A DNA stretch of 64,000 bases, from NCBI GenBank assembly GCA_916613615.1, contig OU744724.1, positions 28,320,171 through 28,384,170 of the forward strand, given 5' to 3'. Source of the DNA: Steromphala cineraria. Taxonomy: Eukaryota > Mollusca > Gastropoda > Trochida > Trochidae. A model generated the notes under the pieces. It worked only from the letters and a program-made list of their open reading frames with translations, searched no databases and was not told where the DNA came from. Position numbers and translations under genes: made by a program. Positions 1 through 11,716 of the stretch are shown here, piece after piece (position 1 is the first letter of the stretch; every line of letters starts with the position of its first letter).

Positions 1-842
1 TCACTTACGTTTCAAAACATTCAACTGGTATTTCCGTTCACAAATCATGTTTATGATATTTTTTCTGAAACGTTAAATGAACTGTTATGTGGCGAAAACG
101 TACAATATCAACGGGTTGATTACAAAAAAAAATTAGATATCACTGTACTTTGTTTGTTGAATGACCAGTTTCGTTCCATGCCTATTCTACTGACCAAAAC
201 GTTCATTCAACAAAGAAACATCATTCACAGTAGTGAATCAAGGTCAACATTTAGCTGCCATCAGAATGTCTTGAAATTCTTATGGCTTAGATATCTTTAG
301 AGTGTTCTTCACAATACTCTTATTTAAAAAGTTCATGAAATTCTTTGATTTATACAGTACTAACACCTGCTTTAAAATTATATTTTGTTGATGATAGCTT
401 AAAAAGGATCTTACAGAAATGTCGGCTTCCTCTGAGATTTCGAGAAGATAACCTATATCTACTCCGCTGATGGAAGGAGGGAATGTCGACTCATTAGACG
501 TCTGTCTGAAACTCGCTGCATGATGCGCCGCGCACCTGTCTGGGGGTCACCTGGTTGTATTCAGAACGCTACCTGGCTAATTAAACACTCTCTCACCTGA
601 ATACACACCTGTTCGGACAATCACTGTGACGAGGCCGAAATTGGCGGTCCGAACTTATTCATAGTTTACTTTAAAAGTTGGAATACTATGAGAGACATAT
701 TAATAAAAGTCGGCGACATTATGGTGTAAACATAAGTTTAAAGAAATTTATTTATAATAATTGGAGACCAAGCCATAAGGCTCAATTGATAGCCCCTCTT
801 TTGCATATCATACATGCATCTTTTTGTATTTTGCAAGTGAGA

Positions 843-900
843 GGCATTAACATAAGCCATATTACTTGTTTGCCGATCCCTTTGATCCGCATGAATTTTC
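843..900. repeat. Short dispersed direct repeat, copy 1
   Basis: A roughly 57-bp stretch beginning GGCATTAACATAAGCC, followed by CTTGTTTGCC, resembles 2225-2280 (GGCATTAATATAAGCC then CTTGTTTGCC) in the same orientation. Probably remnants of a dispersed repeat; no terminal structure was found. Confidence 0.4.
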
Positions 901-2224
901 TTTAATAATGAATGCACATTCATAAAAATAGAGGTTTTCCCGCAGATATGGCAACAAACCTTCTGATTCTTGTCATGTAAAGTTTCTTCCATTTCAATTT
1001 GCGTTTAGAATGCGTATAGATCATTAATTCTAATATATAATGTTATTTTAACGATATTCAGTGCATGTAAAAGGACCTTATGACAAGGATAACACTAGCG
1101 AAAATCTGATTAAAAACCGTAACCTCTCGATTAAAAACATACTGAGCATAGTTAAAACAGTCGCGTAAATCTCAGAAATTTTCAAAGATGAATCATTCCG
1201 ATTAGTGAGGTTCAAAACTTGAAATTTTTAGTCAAAATTATGCAAACTGTAGAAACGATTATAATTATACTAAAATGGAATGTTTATGTTGATAAATAGC
1301 ACAATGGAAGACAATAAATCACTTTTTCAGGTATAAATGCAACTTAAAATCCAAATAAATTGAGATCAAAGTGATAAGAACTTGTCTTCTTCATTATGGT
1401 AATAAAACTATCCTTTATCTTTCAATCTTTCCAAAAAATGGAATAAGCAAAGTTAATTGTACCGTTTGTGTCCTCAACCAAGTATTTCTTGTTGCTTCTT
1501 GAGGTTATCGGCGTACTACCGTCGCGTATTTATCGGTTAAAAACATCTTGAAGCGACACGTCTCCCATACAGTGTAAACTGGACACAAACATAATAAAGT
1601 GTGAACATTCAAAAACTTAGAAAAGACATCAAAATAATTGTTAAATGTAATAATACACGACATCATCTGATTATGCGTCAATAGATGAAATTAAACATCA
1701 ACACTACAACACCATATCTTACTTTATAGTCAAAGTTTTCGCATGCGCTTTGGTTGCAGCGATCTCAATTTACTTTTGTTTGATTGATGGTTGTCAGAAA
1801 GTCATGCCTGTAATTGTGAAATCATTCATGTAGATTCTTTTCGTTCCATTATTTGACAGTTTCAGTTCAAACAATTATTTTTGAAATGAAAAATCTTAGA
1901 CGCTATCTAAACGGCGACGAATCCTTGTCACAGAGCGTTAATGTGAGGTGATTTGGTTTTATCAAATATAAGGACATTAACCATTTCTGTCCAAAAAACT
2001 AAATTTTCCCAATTTATAATTTCACAATTCAAGTACTTTCTACAAAACTTATAATGAATCGAAATAAGCGCTTAAAACATTAAAGTGCTCAGTATCGTCT
2101 AAAATTTAGTTTTCAATACTATAGACTTCGTGTATGATCTCAAAGTTTTTCATAATATGCGCAATTTAAACGTATAAGCAATACATTTTATGCTTTGGTT
2201 GAATCATCACATTTGTATCGGAAC

Positions 2225-2280
2225 GGCATTAATATAAGCCTCTGGCTTGTTTGCCAATCCGTTTCATATTTTCATGAATA
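2225..2280. repeat. Short dispersed direct repeat, copy 2
   Basis: Diverged direct copy of the segment at 843-900, about 1.4 kb away. The core GGCATTAAxATAAGCC and CTTGTTTGCCxATCC is shared. Confidence 0.4.
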
Positions 2281-2937
2281 AAATATGTTTAAACTATAAA
2301 TTTTATGCAGACGTTAAGTAATGCATTTGATTTCAAATTATTATATATTATATTGAATTTTTCATATAGCTTATTTTAGATTTTATAGATTTATTTATTT
2401 AAGATAAGATAAAAATTATTGTTGAAAATTTTCTTTCAAATTATAGTTGAGTATTAATTCTTATCAAGGAAGTCCAATCAGCTTTAGAAATTAATGTTTG
2501 ATAAACATAACAACATCAAACAAATATAACTTGTTAAAAATACCTTTAATCAGCGGCAACATAAAAGGCATAATCCTCAGGTAACAAGAGTGTTGTTACA
2601 AGAACGCTAACCATCTTGTCATAGGGAAATCTCACCATGTTGTTTTAGGGCATGACACGAAAAGCTCAAATCTCAGGTTTGACTCAGCCTGAACAAAAGA
2701 CCAATTAAAACCAAGCTGTATAAATATGCATCAAATCTGCTATCAAGACACTTCTATCCTTTGCAGCCAGCCACCACAGATATATAGATATTCATTTGGA
2801 TACAACAGATCGACCTAATACCATTCGTTTAACTACATTGAACCCAAATTTGATACCATTATATAACGTACCTTACTTGGGGTACTATAGTTCGTCAAAT
2901 ACTCTCAATCGGTTTATAAGACTGATAAAGTCTAGCC

Positions 2938-5420
2938 ATGGCGAGTCCATCAACAGACAGGTGTGTGTACTGTAAAGGCAGGTGTGGGGAGAGACAGCAA
3001 GCTCTGCAGTGTGACGTCCTTTCAGGTGGCAGCACCGGAAATGTCGTACAGGTAATAATGCACTTATATAGATTTTATGTATGTTCAAGAAACCTAAAAT
3101 ATCTAGTTCATCCAAGAATATTATCCATGAAATAAGTGGTACATACCTTCTACCATGCTAATGATAATAGACATTTATCCTTCATACAAGCTCGCATTTC
3201 AATTTGAATGCATGCAGTACTAGTACAAAGTAAACATACAAATCCATATGTAATATTAAATTAATAAATAAACCTTCCATCGAACAAAAAATCCAAATAT
3301 CAAGACAGCTACACCATACTATACAATATTATCATTTTTTGACTCCTTGACTAGTGAGGATTAAAAATTGTAGCTTTAGTGGCCCTGTTGACCACACTCT
3401 ACAGCATAATTGATGATGAAGCCTGATGAGCTACAGAGCCAATGGCTCTATTTTTATATAATCCAATGCTGCTTAGGTTATCTACCCAACTACAAACATT
3501 CCAAAAACAATTTTCACTAATTAATCAAAGTTACCAGATTGATAAATCCAGCTTCATTACGCCTGATTCAGCTAAGTCTCTAAAAAACAAGTACGATGGA
3601 ATGTGTGAGATCCGAAAATATGATCTCTACTTGACAATTTTCCTTTAGTAACCTTTGACCATTACTCTTGCAGGTATAAGCCAGACGTTCTACCGGCGGA
3701 TGAATAAAGGTCAAGAGGTTCTTGATGACTGGAGATGCTACGTCTGTTCCCTGACCTCCACTGTAGACGCTCCTCCTGATACATCAAATACTGCCCATGG
3801 AATCCTAGGGGAGACAGCATCAACACCCACATCAACTTCCACATCCACATCATCCTCGTCCACATCCTCCTCAGACTCAGACCAACCAACAGAGAGGACC
3901 CCAGCGACAAGCTTCGGTTTACGTTTCAAGGCCTTAACAGATTCCCCAAACGGTTGCTTCTCGACTCCTGTGAGGAAGTTATTCCCTTCTTCTGACTCTT
4001 CATCTGATGAACTACCGACGCCAGAAAATGGAAGGAAAGCGAGATCGTGGAGCTTCGATGAAGATTCGTCCTCCGATGATGAGTGGATGTCCCCACCGAG
4101 AGTGGATGTAGCAACACCATTACTCATCAAACTGGAGCGGCTCAACATCTGGGACAGTCCTGGCGATTCTGTACGAGAAACTGTCGAACGGTTGGTGTAT
4201 TTTTTTCTAATGTTTTTTTTTCGTAGTGTCGTTTACACATACAGAAATTTAGATTGAAGGTCTCAATCAAATTCGTTAAATACATAGTTAAAATAAAAGA
4301 ATTGCACTTAGTGTATATTGTCTTACAAGGAGATATACTGGTTAAATGAAACATTTTTCTAGAAAACTCCATAACTAATATGTAATATTATTATCTTACT
4401 ATGCTAACTTTTGTCCTTGATCCATGTACGCGTTCAACATGTCACTTACCTTATATCTTGTTGTTACAGAGAGGAAGACGTTCCTTCAGAAGAGAGTGTT
4501 TACAAGCTCGTCGAAGAAGGCTCAGATAAAGACAAACCTCTGCTCGTCGAGAGAAGCGGCTACTCCTACTCAAAGAAGGTATTTTCTAGTTTCTAATTTC
4601 TCAAAGAAAGACATATAATCAGTTCGATACAAATAAAAAATCCTGATAAATCCAAAATATCTCACGTTCGTTCCCAAAATTGCAAGTAAAAGGGAGACGT
4701 AAGTTTGAAATTTGCTTAGTTAGAATAGATTAGAATTTGTATATGGCATTATGTGCAGACTATTAGGGATAATTTTCATCAGATGAAACACATCTTTTTA
4801 TCCACAGAGGGTAACTCCAAACTACACCTACTGGGGATGTACAGTTCGCGGTAAGGAGTTCTCATGTCCAGCTCGTGTCAAGCAGGTCGGAACTACTTTC
4901 ACAGCTCTGAACACCACCCACACCCATCCGAACAAGCCTGGAATATACTTCACCGCTGGTCTCGTTGTACAGGTAAGGGTATTTATTTTACCATAAGGTA
5001 CGGTTCGATAACGTATTACAGAATTGTGAAGGTCAACTATTATCAAATGTTATCTGGACAAAATTATATATAAAATTGTATATGGTTCAATTATCATGAA
5101 AGAGTATATGAGCAAAAAAACATTATTGACATATGTTACTCATTGAATATCAATATTTTTATAATTGCCGTGATAGTTATATATTTTATATTTTGTAATT
5201 TTAAATTTTTATTGAAATATTGAAACCCTTTGTCAATATAATATCTTTGCTTTTTTTATCATTCCAGTGTAAGAAGACAGCCCTAGCCGAACCGACTCGA
5301 TCTGTGAGCTCTATAGTGAAGGCGATGTACAGCAAACCCGAGTATAAAGACGCCATCTTGCCACCCATCAGTAACATTGTCAGGAGGATCAACCGGTACA
5401 GACAGATGAACCAGCTCTGA
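2938..5420 (+). CDS. PHD + FLYWCH zinc-finger protein, frame-disrupted PHD exon
   Basis: Five exons fit the splice signals: 2938-3025, 3674-4190, 4470-4578, 4808-4972 and 5268-5420 (343 residues). The start is a PHD-like finger: C9, C12, C25 and the closing pair in DWRCYVC (C51, C54). Exon 2 then encodes a Ser/Thr/Asp-rich linker. A FLYWCH-type finger follows at about residues 233-278: TYWGC (C249), C258 in SCPAR, then HTH (H276, H278). The C-terminal helix-rich tail ends RQMNQL. PHD fingers usually read histone tails and FLYWCH fingers bind DNA or protein, so a nuclear regulatory role is inferred. Oddity: the natural donor after 3051 preserves RWQHRKC, the missing Cys/His part of the PHD, but in another frame, as if one base were lost; only the upstream donor CAG|GTGGCA at 3025 keeps the frame. 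AATAAA signals lie just downstream. Confidence 0.72.
3026..3051 (+). other. Out-of-frame PHD segment between two alternative donors
   Basis: These 26 bases read RWQHRKC in the +1 frame, the expected middle of a Cys4-His-Cys3 PHD finger, and end at a good donor (ACAG|GTAATA). Joined from the ATG frame to exon 2 at 3674 this donor gives an immediate stop (GTA TAA). The donor at 3025 skips the segment and restores the frame. Confidence 0.6.
3340..3450 (-). repeat. Dispersed repeat fragment in intron 1 of the zinc-finger gene
   Basis: The reverse complement matches parts of the element at 7700-8385: the 'tctgtagctcatcaggcttc' region and the 'cctcactagtcaaggagtc' region are both present. It is a short internally deleted copy. 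Confidence 0.65.
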
Positions 5421-5552
5421 GTCATAAGACCACTACAAAGGAGTAAAATATATGTGCTAATCATATAGAATCAAATGGACCGGCATAGTGTCAGTGGCCA
5501 CGTTGTCAGTCACTGTCAGTTCTTGTAATGAAAATTGTCATTTGTTTTTCTG

Positions 5553-5569
5553 AATAAATGTTGAATAAA
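5553..5569 (+). terminator. Polyadenylation signals of the zinc-finger gene
   Basis: Two AATAAA hexamers (5553-5558 and 5564-5569) lie about 135 bp after the stop codon at 5418-5420, the right position for 3' end formation. Confidence 0.6.
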
Positions 5570-7235
5570 AACGTTCTTGCTTTGTTATAATAGACACTAG
5601 GTACGTTTCACTATCAAATAAAAGAGGAAAATCTATTTAATTATTTAGAATCAACCGACCTAAAAAAGAATGGCCAGCAATGTTATATGAAGAGCAGAAC
5701 TTATATTATGAACCTCATTATATGTTAATCAACAAAGATAAGTTAACAAACATTGTGTGATATCAGTCGATGTTCATCTTCACAACGTCACGGGCGAAAC
5801 GAAAAAGTTTCTAAACTTTCCCATTCCTCCCTTGACATCATTGGCCGTGATTTCTGTGCTAGCATTTCAACCCGCTGCACGGAAGTAGAATAGTCCAATC
5901 AGAAGACAGCATGTTAACTGACCCGATTTGAAAAATTACTTTTGTATGTGTTTCACAAGGGCGAGAAACAATTAATTTGAGTGATACATAAATGTTTGTC
6001 TTCTCTGCATTCTCGGTGCTCATCAAAAACGTGAAAATAACCATGCGGACTGAAATTTGAAATTAAATTTCACTCGGATAGTTTTCAAAAAGATCGTCTG
6101 TTAGTATTTTGAATTTGTTCCGAAATTTCATTGGCTATTTTGTAAGAGCTGATAAGGGGCGTAACTCGTGATCACGTTAGGTGTCGCTGCTCCGGATCAC
6201 CAGTTTTCTACCTTGTGAAGGCAAGGTCTAAAGCGAGGAGAGTTGCTCGATAAGTTTTCACCTTGCCGTGGGAAGATGGTCGATGTTATGACCAAGACAT
6301 ATTTAAATAATCAAGTTCTTATGAATACATATTATATGTTTCTTTTTATTTATAGTTATTTGTGTTTACTAAACGTATGATAAAAAAAAATCATACGGAT
6401 CATATACCAAACTATCTGTGTTATATTTTTATATGTCACCAAACAGGGGTAAAATATGCTTTTCATATATGGACTCACCGTCACACCGTTAGATGTCACC
6501 ACAAAACATTTATATTGGTGATATGGACACCAATGAACAACAACATCTCCAATTTATATATTTCTCCAATATAGACACGGACGAGTTCAACGAAACATTT
6601 GTCACCACAGAACGAGTCAAACGCGTGTGTTTTTATGTTACGTTATGCACCAACACAGAGAACTAGAGTAATGACGTCTGCTGTTGATTTAGAGAAATAA
6701 GCGTCTTTTTGTTTATGACTGTTTGTAAAATCTTTCTTGAAGGCTTCTTTCCTTGTTATTTTGGACATTGAAAAATATTCAACGAACCAAGGTTACAACT
6801 GCAAACGTATATATATATTATAAGGATAAATTGTACGTGTCTAGAGCCACATTACTGCTAAACGTCCTCAACCTTTCCAGGCAGGCGAATCAGCACTGAA
6901 CCTGTGTGTGAATGTTGACAGTTCATGTTGTGAACACTGATACAGAAGAGTCTTTTTATGATCGTAAAGTGCATCGGTTCATATGATATCAAAGTATCAA
7001 AGTAAAAGTATACATACAAAGACAGTCATTTGTAGGCGAGCAAAATCAACAGCAACTGGTGTAAACTTCAAGTGGCGACTGAAGTACGAAGGATAAACCT
7101 GGGCTAAACTGTACATTATGTAAAATTGTGTGAATGTGATCAACGAATACGAAGTGTTCAATCAAAATATGATTGTTTTATGACTGAAAATAGTAAACAC
7201 GCACGTCACACACATTTTATAATTGTGCTTACATT
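5570..7235. other. Intergenic sequence, no gene recognised
   Basis: AT-rich, with several short open frames, none resembling a known protein or bounded by convincing splice sites. Confidence 0.45.
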
Positions 7236-7339
7236 TTAAAGGGACAGTAGCACATTTTTAGGGGGATAATAAGGCGATGTCAGGAAAATGAAAATTTTAA
7301 AATATAAAATTATCAAAAAACGTGCCACTGCCCCCTTAA
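7236..7339. mobile_element. Small TTAA-flanked MITE
   Basis: A 96-bp segment (7240-7335) starts AGGGACAGTAGCAC and ends GTGCCACTGCCCCCT, imperfect inverted repeats. Both sides are bounded by TTAA (7236-7239, 7336-7339). TTAA duplication is the hallmark of piggyBac/Kolobok-type cut-and-paste elements, so this is probably a non-autonomous derivative. It resembles the terminus of the element at 25271-25466 (AGGGACAGT). Confidence 0.6.
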
Positions 7340-7689
7340 TGCATGTTCTCTGTCATGGAGTTGGGACACAGATTGGTCATTCTTGCCGACGATGCAATCG
7401 ACAATCGCATGACTTGTTGACCCACAGAGTATGTGTGAATGTTTCCATGCTATGAATCTGTAAAGCCTCTACGATTAGTATGAATATTAACCTTAGTAAC
7501 TCGTTTGATTCCTCATGGACACATATGTTTTATATCTTTTTTTTATTTTGTTAATTCTAGTAATTTGAAAAGCAAGATGACACAATAACATTTACTAGAA
7601 TTTAGAGCAAATAATTGATAATTCCTAGGTCATAGTATACAATTTATTCATGAAAGTAACACAAAATATTTATAAATAGTTATTATTCA

Positions 7690-8390
7690 AAGCATCTCAG
7701 AAATACAAAAATAGGGTCATTGGCTCTGTATCTCATCAGGCTTCATCATGAATTATGCTGTAGAGTGTGGTCAATGTGATTTCCCCTTTGTAGAGGCCAC
7801 AGGGTCACCATTCATAAAATTAAGTATATAGGCGACAAGTTTCAGTTTTTTACGCCTTATACTTCTGAAGAAGATGAAAATAGATTTGAAGGACGTTCCT
7901 GATACAAAAATGGGGCAACAGGGTCACCAAAGCTACAATTCATAATCATCACTAGTCAAGGAGTCTGTACACAAGGTTTCAGCTTTCTAGGCCTTATGCT
8001 TCTGGAGAAGAAGATGAAAAAAGGTTTTTAGGGCGTGGTCCCTGTGGCCCTTATTAGGGGTAACAGGGCCACCAAAGCTACAATTTATAATCCTCACTAG
8101 TCAAGGAGTCTGTACACAAGGTTTCAGCTTTCTAGGCCTTATGCTTCTGGAGAAGAAGATGAAAATAGGTTTTTAGGGGGTGGCCCCTGTGGCCCTTATT
8201 AGGGGCCACAGGGCCACCAAAGCTACAATTTTTAATACTCACTAGTCAAGGAGTCTGTACACCAAATTTAAGCTTTCTAGGCCTTATGGCTCTGGAGAAG
8301 AAGTCGAAATTCCATAAAGTTTACGGACGGACGGACGCCGGACACCATGCCATGCCATAAGCCCATCGGGCCTTACGGGCCAGATGAACT
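7690..8390 (+). repeat. Dispersed element with core tandem repeats, GGAC microsatellite and 3' hairpin
   Basis: About three copies of a ~140-bp core occur between roughly 7920 and 8290, each containing 'cactagtcaaggagtctgta' and 'ctttctaggccttatg'. After the core come (GGAC)n at about 8324-8337 and a terminal hairpin-forming stretch (cccatcgggccttacgggcc). Core repeats plus microsatellite plus hairpin match the architecture of bivalve pearl/Helitron-like families. No coding capacity was seen. A partial inverted copy lies at 3340-3450. Confidence 0.65.
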
Positions 8391-8756
8391 AAAAATGAAG
8401 GTTAAAACTTTGCAAAAATAAAATCTCAGAAAAACACATGACATTTAAAAACAATCAGTGTCCAATTTGACAAGAATTCTATAATCTTTTTTAAAAATGT
8501 TGTTCTTCTACATGTCTTTTGACATATTCCTCCACTGCCTTCATTCTTGGTCCACGAAAACATGAACAGTTGATTGTAAAGTTTTCATATTAGACGGAAA
8601 GGCACCACACAAGATTTACACAGACAACATGAAAACATAGGTATAAACAAAATATTTTGTTTTGAGTGATTTTCAAATTTTGATGTTTTTGTAATGTTCT
8701 TTGAATACTTTTGGAATTTTATCCTCCTTTAGTCTTTCATTGTTGTATCTCGCATT

Positions 8757-8994
8757 GCACTCATCCTCTTCTTGCCCTCCTCCTTCTTTCCCTCCTATCT
8801 CTTTGCCACCCACCCGGTACACCCCCTCCCCCATCCCTCCCTTCATTCTCCTCCTACTTCGGTACAGTCTTCCTCCCCTTCCTGTCCCTCTTCCTGTTCT
8901 TCTTCGCCGCCTTCTCTTCCTCCAAGCGTGTCAACTTCTCTTCTCTCTCATGTACTTACTGCTGTGTGAACATCTTCTTCATAAACTGACGTCT
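8757..8994 (-). pseudogene. Purine-rich region, probable decayed continuation of the stathmin-like coding sequence
   Basis: Read on the minus strand in the frame of the preceding exon, the sequence continues as a charged helix after TAG and again after TAA (EREEKLTRLEEEKAAKK). A donor-like site (GCA|GTAAGT) lies at about 8960, so the second stop may be intronic. The rest is low-complexity polypurine. Confidence 0.35.
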
Positions 8995-10138
8995 CTACCT
9001 CTCCTTCTTCGCATCGTATCTCTTGAACTCTATCTCCAGGGATTTCTTATGGGCCTGTTCCACGTATCTAGAATGTCAACAGAAATTGGGTTTGAAACAT
9101 ATACCTTGATTGTTGAACATTGCGTTCTTTGGGAAGAAAATAAAGGATATCGTATAGAATACCTGATAAGCTTTATAGTTATTAAGAAACAAAACGGTTG
9201 ATTTCCTCAAACCAAAATGGGTTTACCCATTTGAACTTTGAGCCCACATTAATCGAACAATATGTTATTGTAATGTTGGAACCCAAAGTAAATATAGTAT
9301 CCTAACACCTGAAAAGAGGTATTGGACTCACAAGATCTACTGACATTATGATATTTCAGAAAATCCTGTAAAAGTCCTGGGAATGCGATTCTTAAAAAAA
9401 CATTGCACATAGTTCAGTTGAAAAGGTTGAATGATGTATTTTGATACTTTATATGGTAGTATTATTTGGAAATTTGAACAACTACAGAATTATAAAAGAA
9501 AAAACCCCTAGGGTTTGGAATAATAATAATCATTGTTCTTGGTTTGCCAATGTCAAAATATTATATAAAGGGTTCAAGATATTACTAACATTAAGTTAAA
9601 GGAAAGGCATTTATGGTAGATTTAATATATATCACAATACCAAATCAAGCTTGAACTAAAAACAACCAAGCTTTTTGCTCAAACCCTAGAAAGCTCAATT
9701 TAAGGAAAGGTGAAATCTCGGGGAATAATTAATAAGTAACTATATTCATAAAACAATTAAGATAAGAAATAATTATATTGAGATGTTAACTCACCTGTCA
9801 TATCTGTAAATATATGCAATCATCTGTTTCTCCTCTGTCGAGTACTGATTTAGCCCTACAGCAGCAAGACGACTTGGCTCTCTCACCCCCTCCAAGGGCC
9901 GGGGTGGTTTCCGTCTGGGGGTGACGCCGTCCTCCACATGGACCGAGAAGCACACTTCCCATCGGGCGCAGTTTTCAGGAACGATTCCTTCTTGGCGTAA
10001 CTGTCTCAGAACCTCATCCCCTGTCAGAGTAGCGCATTTTGGACTCAAACTCAGACTAGGCTTGTGTACATTTGGTTCTTCGGTGGATTTGTGTTTAACG
10101 CATGAAAAGATTTCTTCTAGGAAGGTGAAACAACCCAT
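8995..10138 (-). CDS. Stathmin-domain-like protein (STMND1-like), prematurely terminated
   Basis: Two exons: 10138-9795, then 9067-8995 (138 residues). The chosen start gives MGCF; vertebrate STMND1 also begins MGC, a myristoylation/palmitoylation-type N-terminus, and this is preferred over an in-frame Met 29 codons upstream. The middle contains GDEVLRQLRQEGIVPENC and RRKPPRPLE, resembling the helix and RKPP segment that precede the stathmin helix in STMND1. Exon 2 encodes a charged helix (EQAHKKSLEIEFKRYDAKKE) and meets TAG at 8995-8997. The same frame continues with helix-like sequence (RRQFMKKMFTQQ), then TAA at 8956-8958, then more charged sequence, so the usual ~270-residue protein seems cut short. 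It may be a pseudogene, a truncated isoform, or missing exons. Stathmins bind tubulin; that role here is only inferred. Confidence 0.5.
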
Positions 10139-10186
10139 GGTTGCAGTCTGTGACTGATGCTGGCGAAACTCTTCAAGACAATGGTG

Positions 10187-10194
10187 TGACGTCA
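10187..10194. promoter_or_regulatory. Consensus CRE (TGACGTCA) upstream of the stathmin-like gene
   Basis: A perfect CREB/ATF palindrome lies 49 bp upstream of the MGC start codon, with a related GGCGTCA half-site about 10 bp further out. Its placement suggests a proximal promoter or 5' UTR element; function is inferred. Confidence 0.4.
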
Positions 10195-10836
10195 CATATT
10201 GTGGCGTCATAAACCCAACAAGCACAATTTACACAGAGGAAAAGGAATAGGATTTTTGAACTGATACTTGGCTTACATTTTATTAGGCCTATAGGTATAT
10301 GCATAAACTATTAATATCAAAATAAAAATTGTGTTGTGAAATATCATTTAACTTGACATGCAATACTTTGAATGTAAAGACTATCACAAGTTATTTTACA
10401 TTCTGCTCTGACACCATCATTACAACTAGGAAAATAAAGTTATGTCCGAATAAAAAACCTACGGTCTGAGAAATAAAAACCTCATTTATATTAAATGAAG
10501 CGAGCGACAGGGTCTTTAAACAGTGTCCATTTATTGAATACTTAAAAAGATGCATGACAAAATGCTTAATCAAAAGAACAGCTCCAAAGGAGAGGATTTA
10601 AGACGAAATATCAGCAGGGAAGCTTGGCAAGGGGAGAAGACTATGATTGGATCTGCAAACATGCAACCTATTAAGTTTTAAAGTATGTCGTGCAACGTTG
10701 CATTAATCCTCAGGAAAGATATAAAACCTGTGGCAAGGGAAATATTCACCCGAGGTAACCGAACAAGCTTGACTTACATATATACCGCTTGGACCTCGTT
10801 GTCCGGGGCAACCATTCATAAAAGATCTTGTTCTGG

Positions 10837-10870
10837 TATCAGGACTGTTTTCGTTAGAACAGTCCTGATA
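10837..10870. repeat. Perfect 13-bp hairpin
   Basis: TATCAGGACTGTT and its exact reverse complement AACAGTCCTGATA are separated by 8 nt. Confidence 0.7.
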
Positions 10871-11608
10871 TCGAATGCAAGGACTCTTATGAAATTGTCT
10901 TTTAAACTACACGAAATAGAATATATCAAAGAAAATAACATTGATCAAACACTGATTATGACTTAATTGAATTCATCGATGTTGTCGACAAACGCATATT
11001 TCAATCTACACACTGTGTTTGCGAATTACGCGTTCGGTTTCAATTTAAAATTTACTCGCTATCAATCCAGTATAACATGTCTCTGATTTACAAACACACT
11101 AGGTTTATCTCCTAAATAAACATAGATTGCCTGTTGATACAAATTATCGCAAACAATTAACAGCTACAATTGAACATTATCCAAGGTTATATATTTCAAA
11201 CAAATATCTTATCAAGTAAGTTTAATACCAAGATACATTAAGTTACCTTAATGTTGAAATCCGAACGATTGTTATGTTTTGAGAAGCCATCATTGTAATT
11301 TTACTGTCGTTTTAGAGCACAAATAAGGCATCCAAATCAGTCAAAACAATGGCTTGAAGAAATGGACGATTTGCGAAAACTTGTTGCAAAGTACCCGTAT
11401 GTTAACGCACTGCACGTGCTCTGGACATTAATTTCGTACCCCGTGCCCAATTTTTTTGCATGCTTCGAACGATTGGGTGCTACATCCGTAGTTCTACAAA
11501 CTTCATTGATAAATTTTTAAAAGGGCTCAAGAGGGGTTGTGAAAATCAACATGTCTAACATCTTTACTTTTGGGCTTCGATTTAACTCGGTCCAAGTCAT
11601 ATGTATAA

Positions 11609-11716
11609 GTTATTGGTATAGTTCAATAGTTGTCAATTTGTATCGCCCTCGGACAGGCCTCACGGACAGACTGTCCTTGCATTACCCGATACAAATTGAT
11701 AACTATGCTATTACTT
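11609..11716. repeat. Imperfect inverted repeat
   Basis: About 28-bp arms: the left contains AATAGTTGTCAATTTGTATCG and the right carries its near reverse complement CGATACAAATTGATAACTAT. The GC-richer centre has a short internal stem (GGACAG...CTGTCC). Probably a decayed foldback element. Confidence 0.5.

Larger units (their letters stand above)
1..2937. other. AT-rich intergenic sequence, no gene recognised
   Basis: No exon-like conserved protein segment was seen on either strand. It contains one member pair of a short dispersed repeat (about 843-900 and 2225-2280) and a possible TATA-type box (TATAAATA near 2719) about 215 bp upstream of the first coding exon of the zinc-finger gene that follows. 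Confidence 0.5.

Noticed and set aside
3738..4148. 136-codon acidic frame on the minus strand
   Set aside because: It is the shadow of exon 2 of the zinc-finger gene, which has splice sites and domain continuity on the plus strand.
8701..9201. 166-codon Ser/Pro/Leu-rich frame on the plus strand
   Set aside because: It is antisense to the stathmin-like exon and its purine-rich continuation; the composition is low-complexity CT-rich sequence.
10685..10966. 93-codon plus-strand frame as a small gene
   Set aside because: It contains the 13-bp hairpin, has no recognisable domain or splice context, and is expected by chance at this length.
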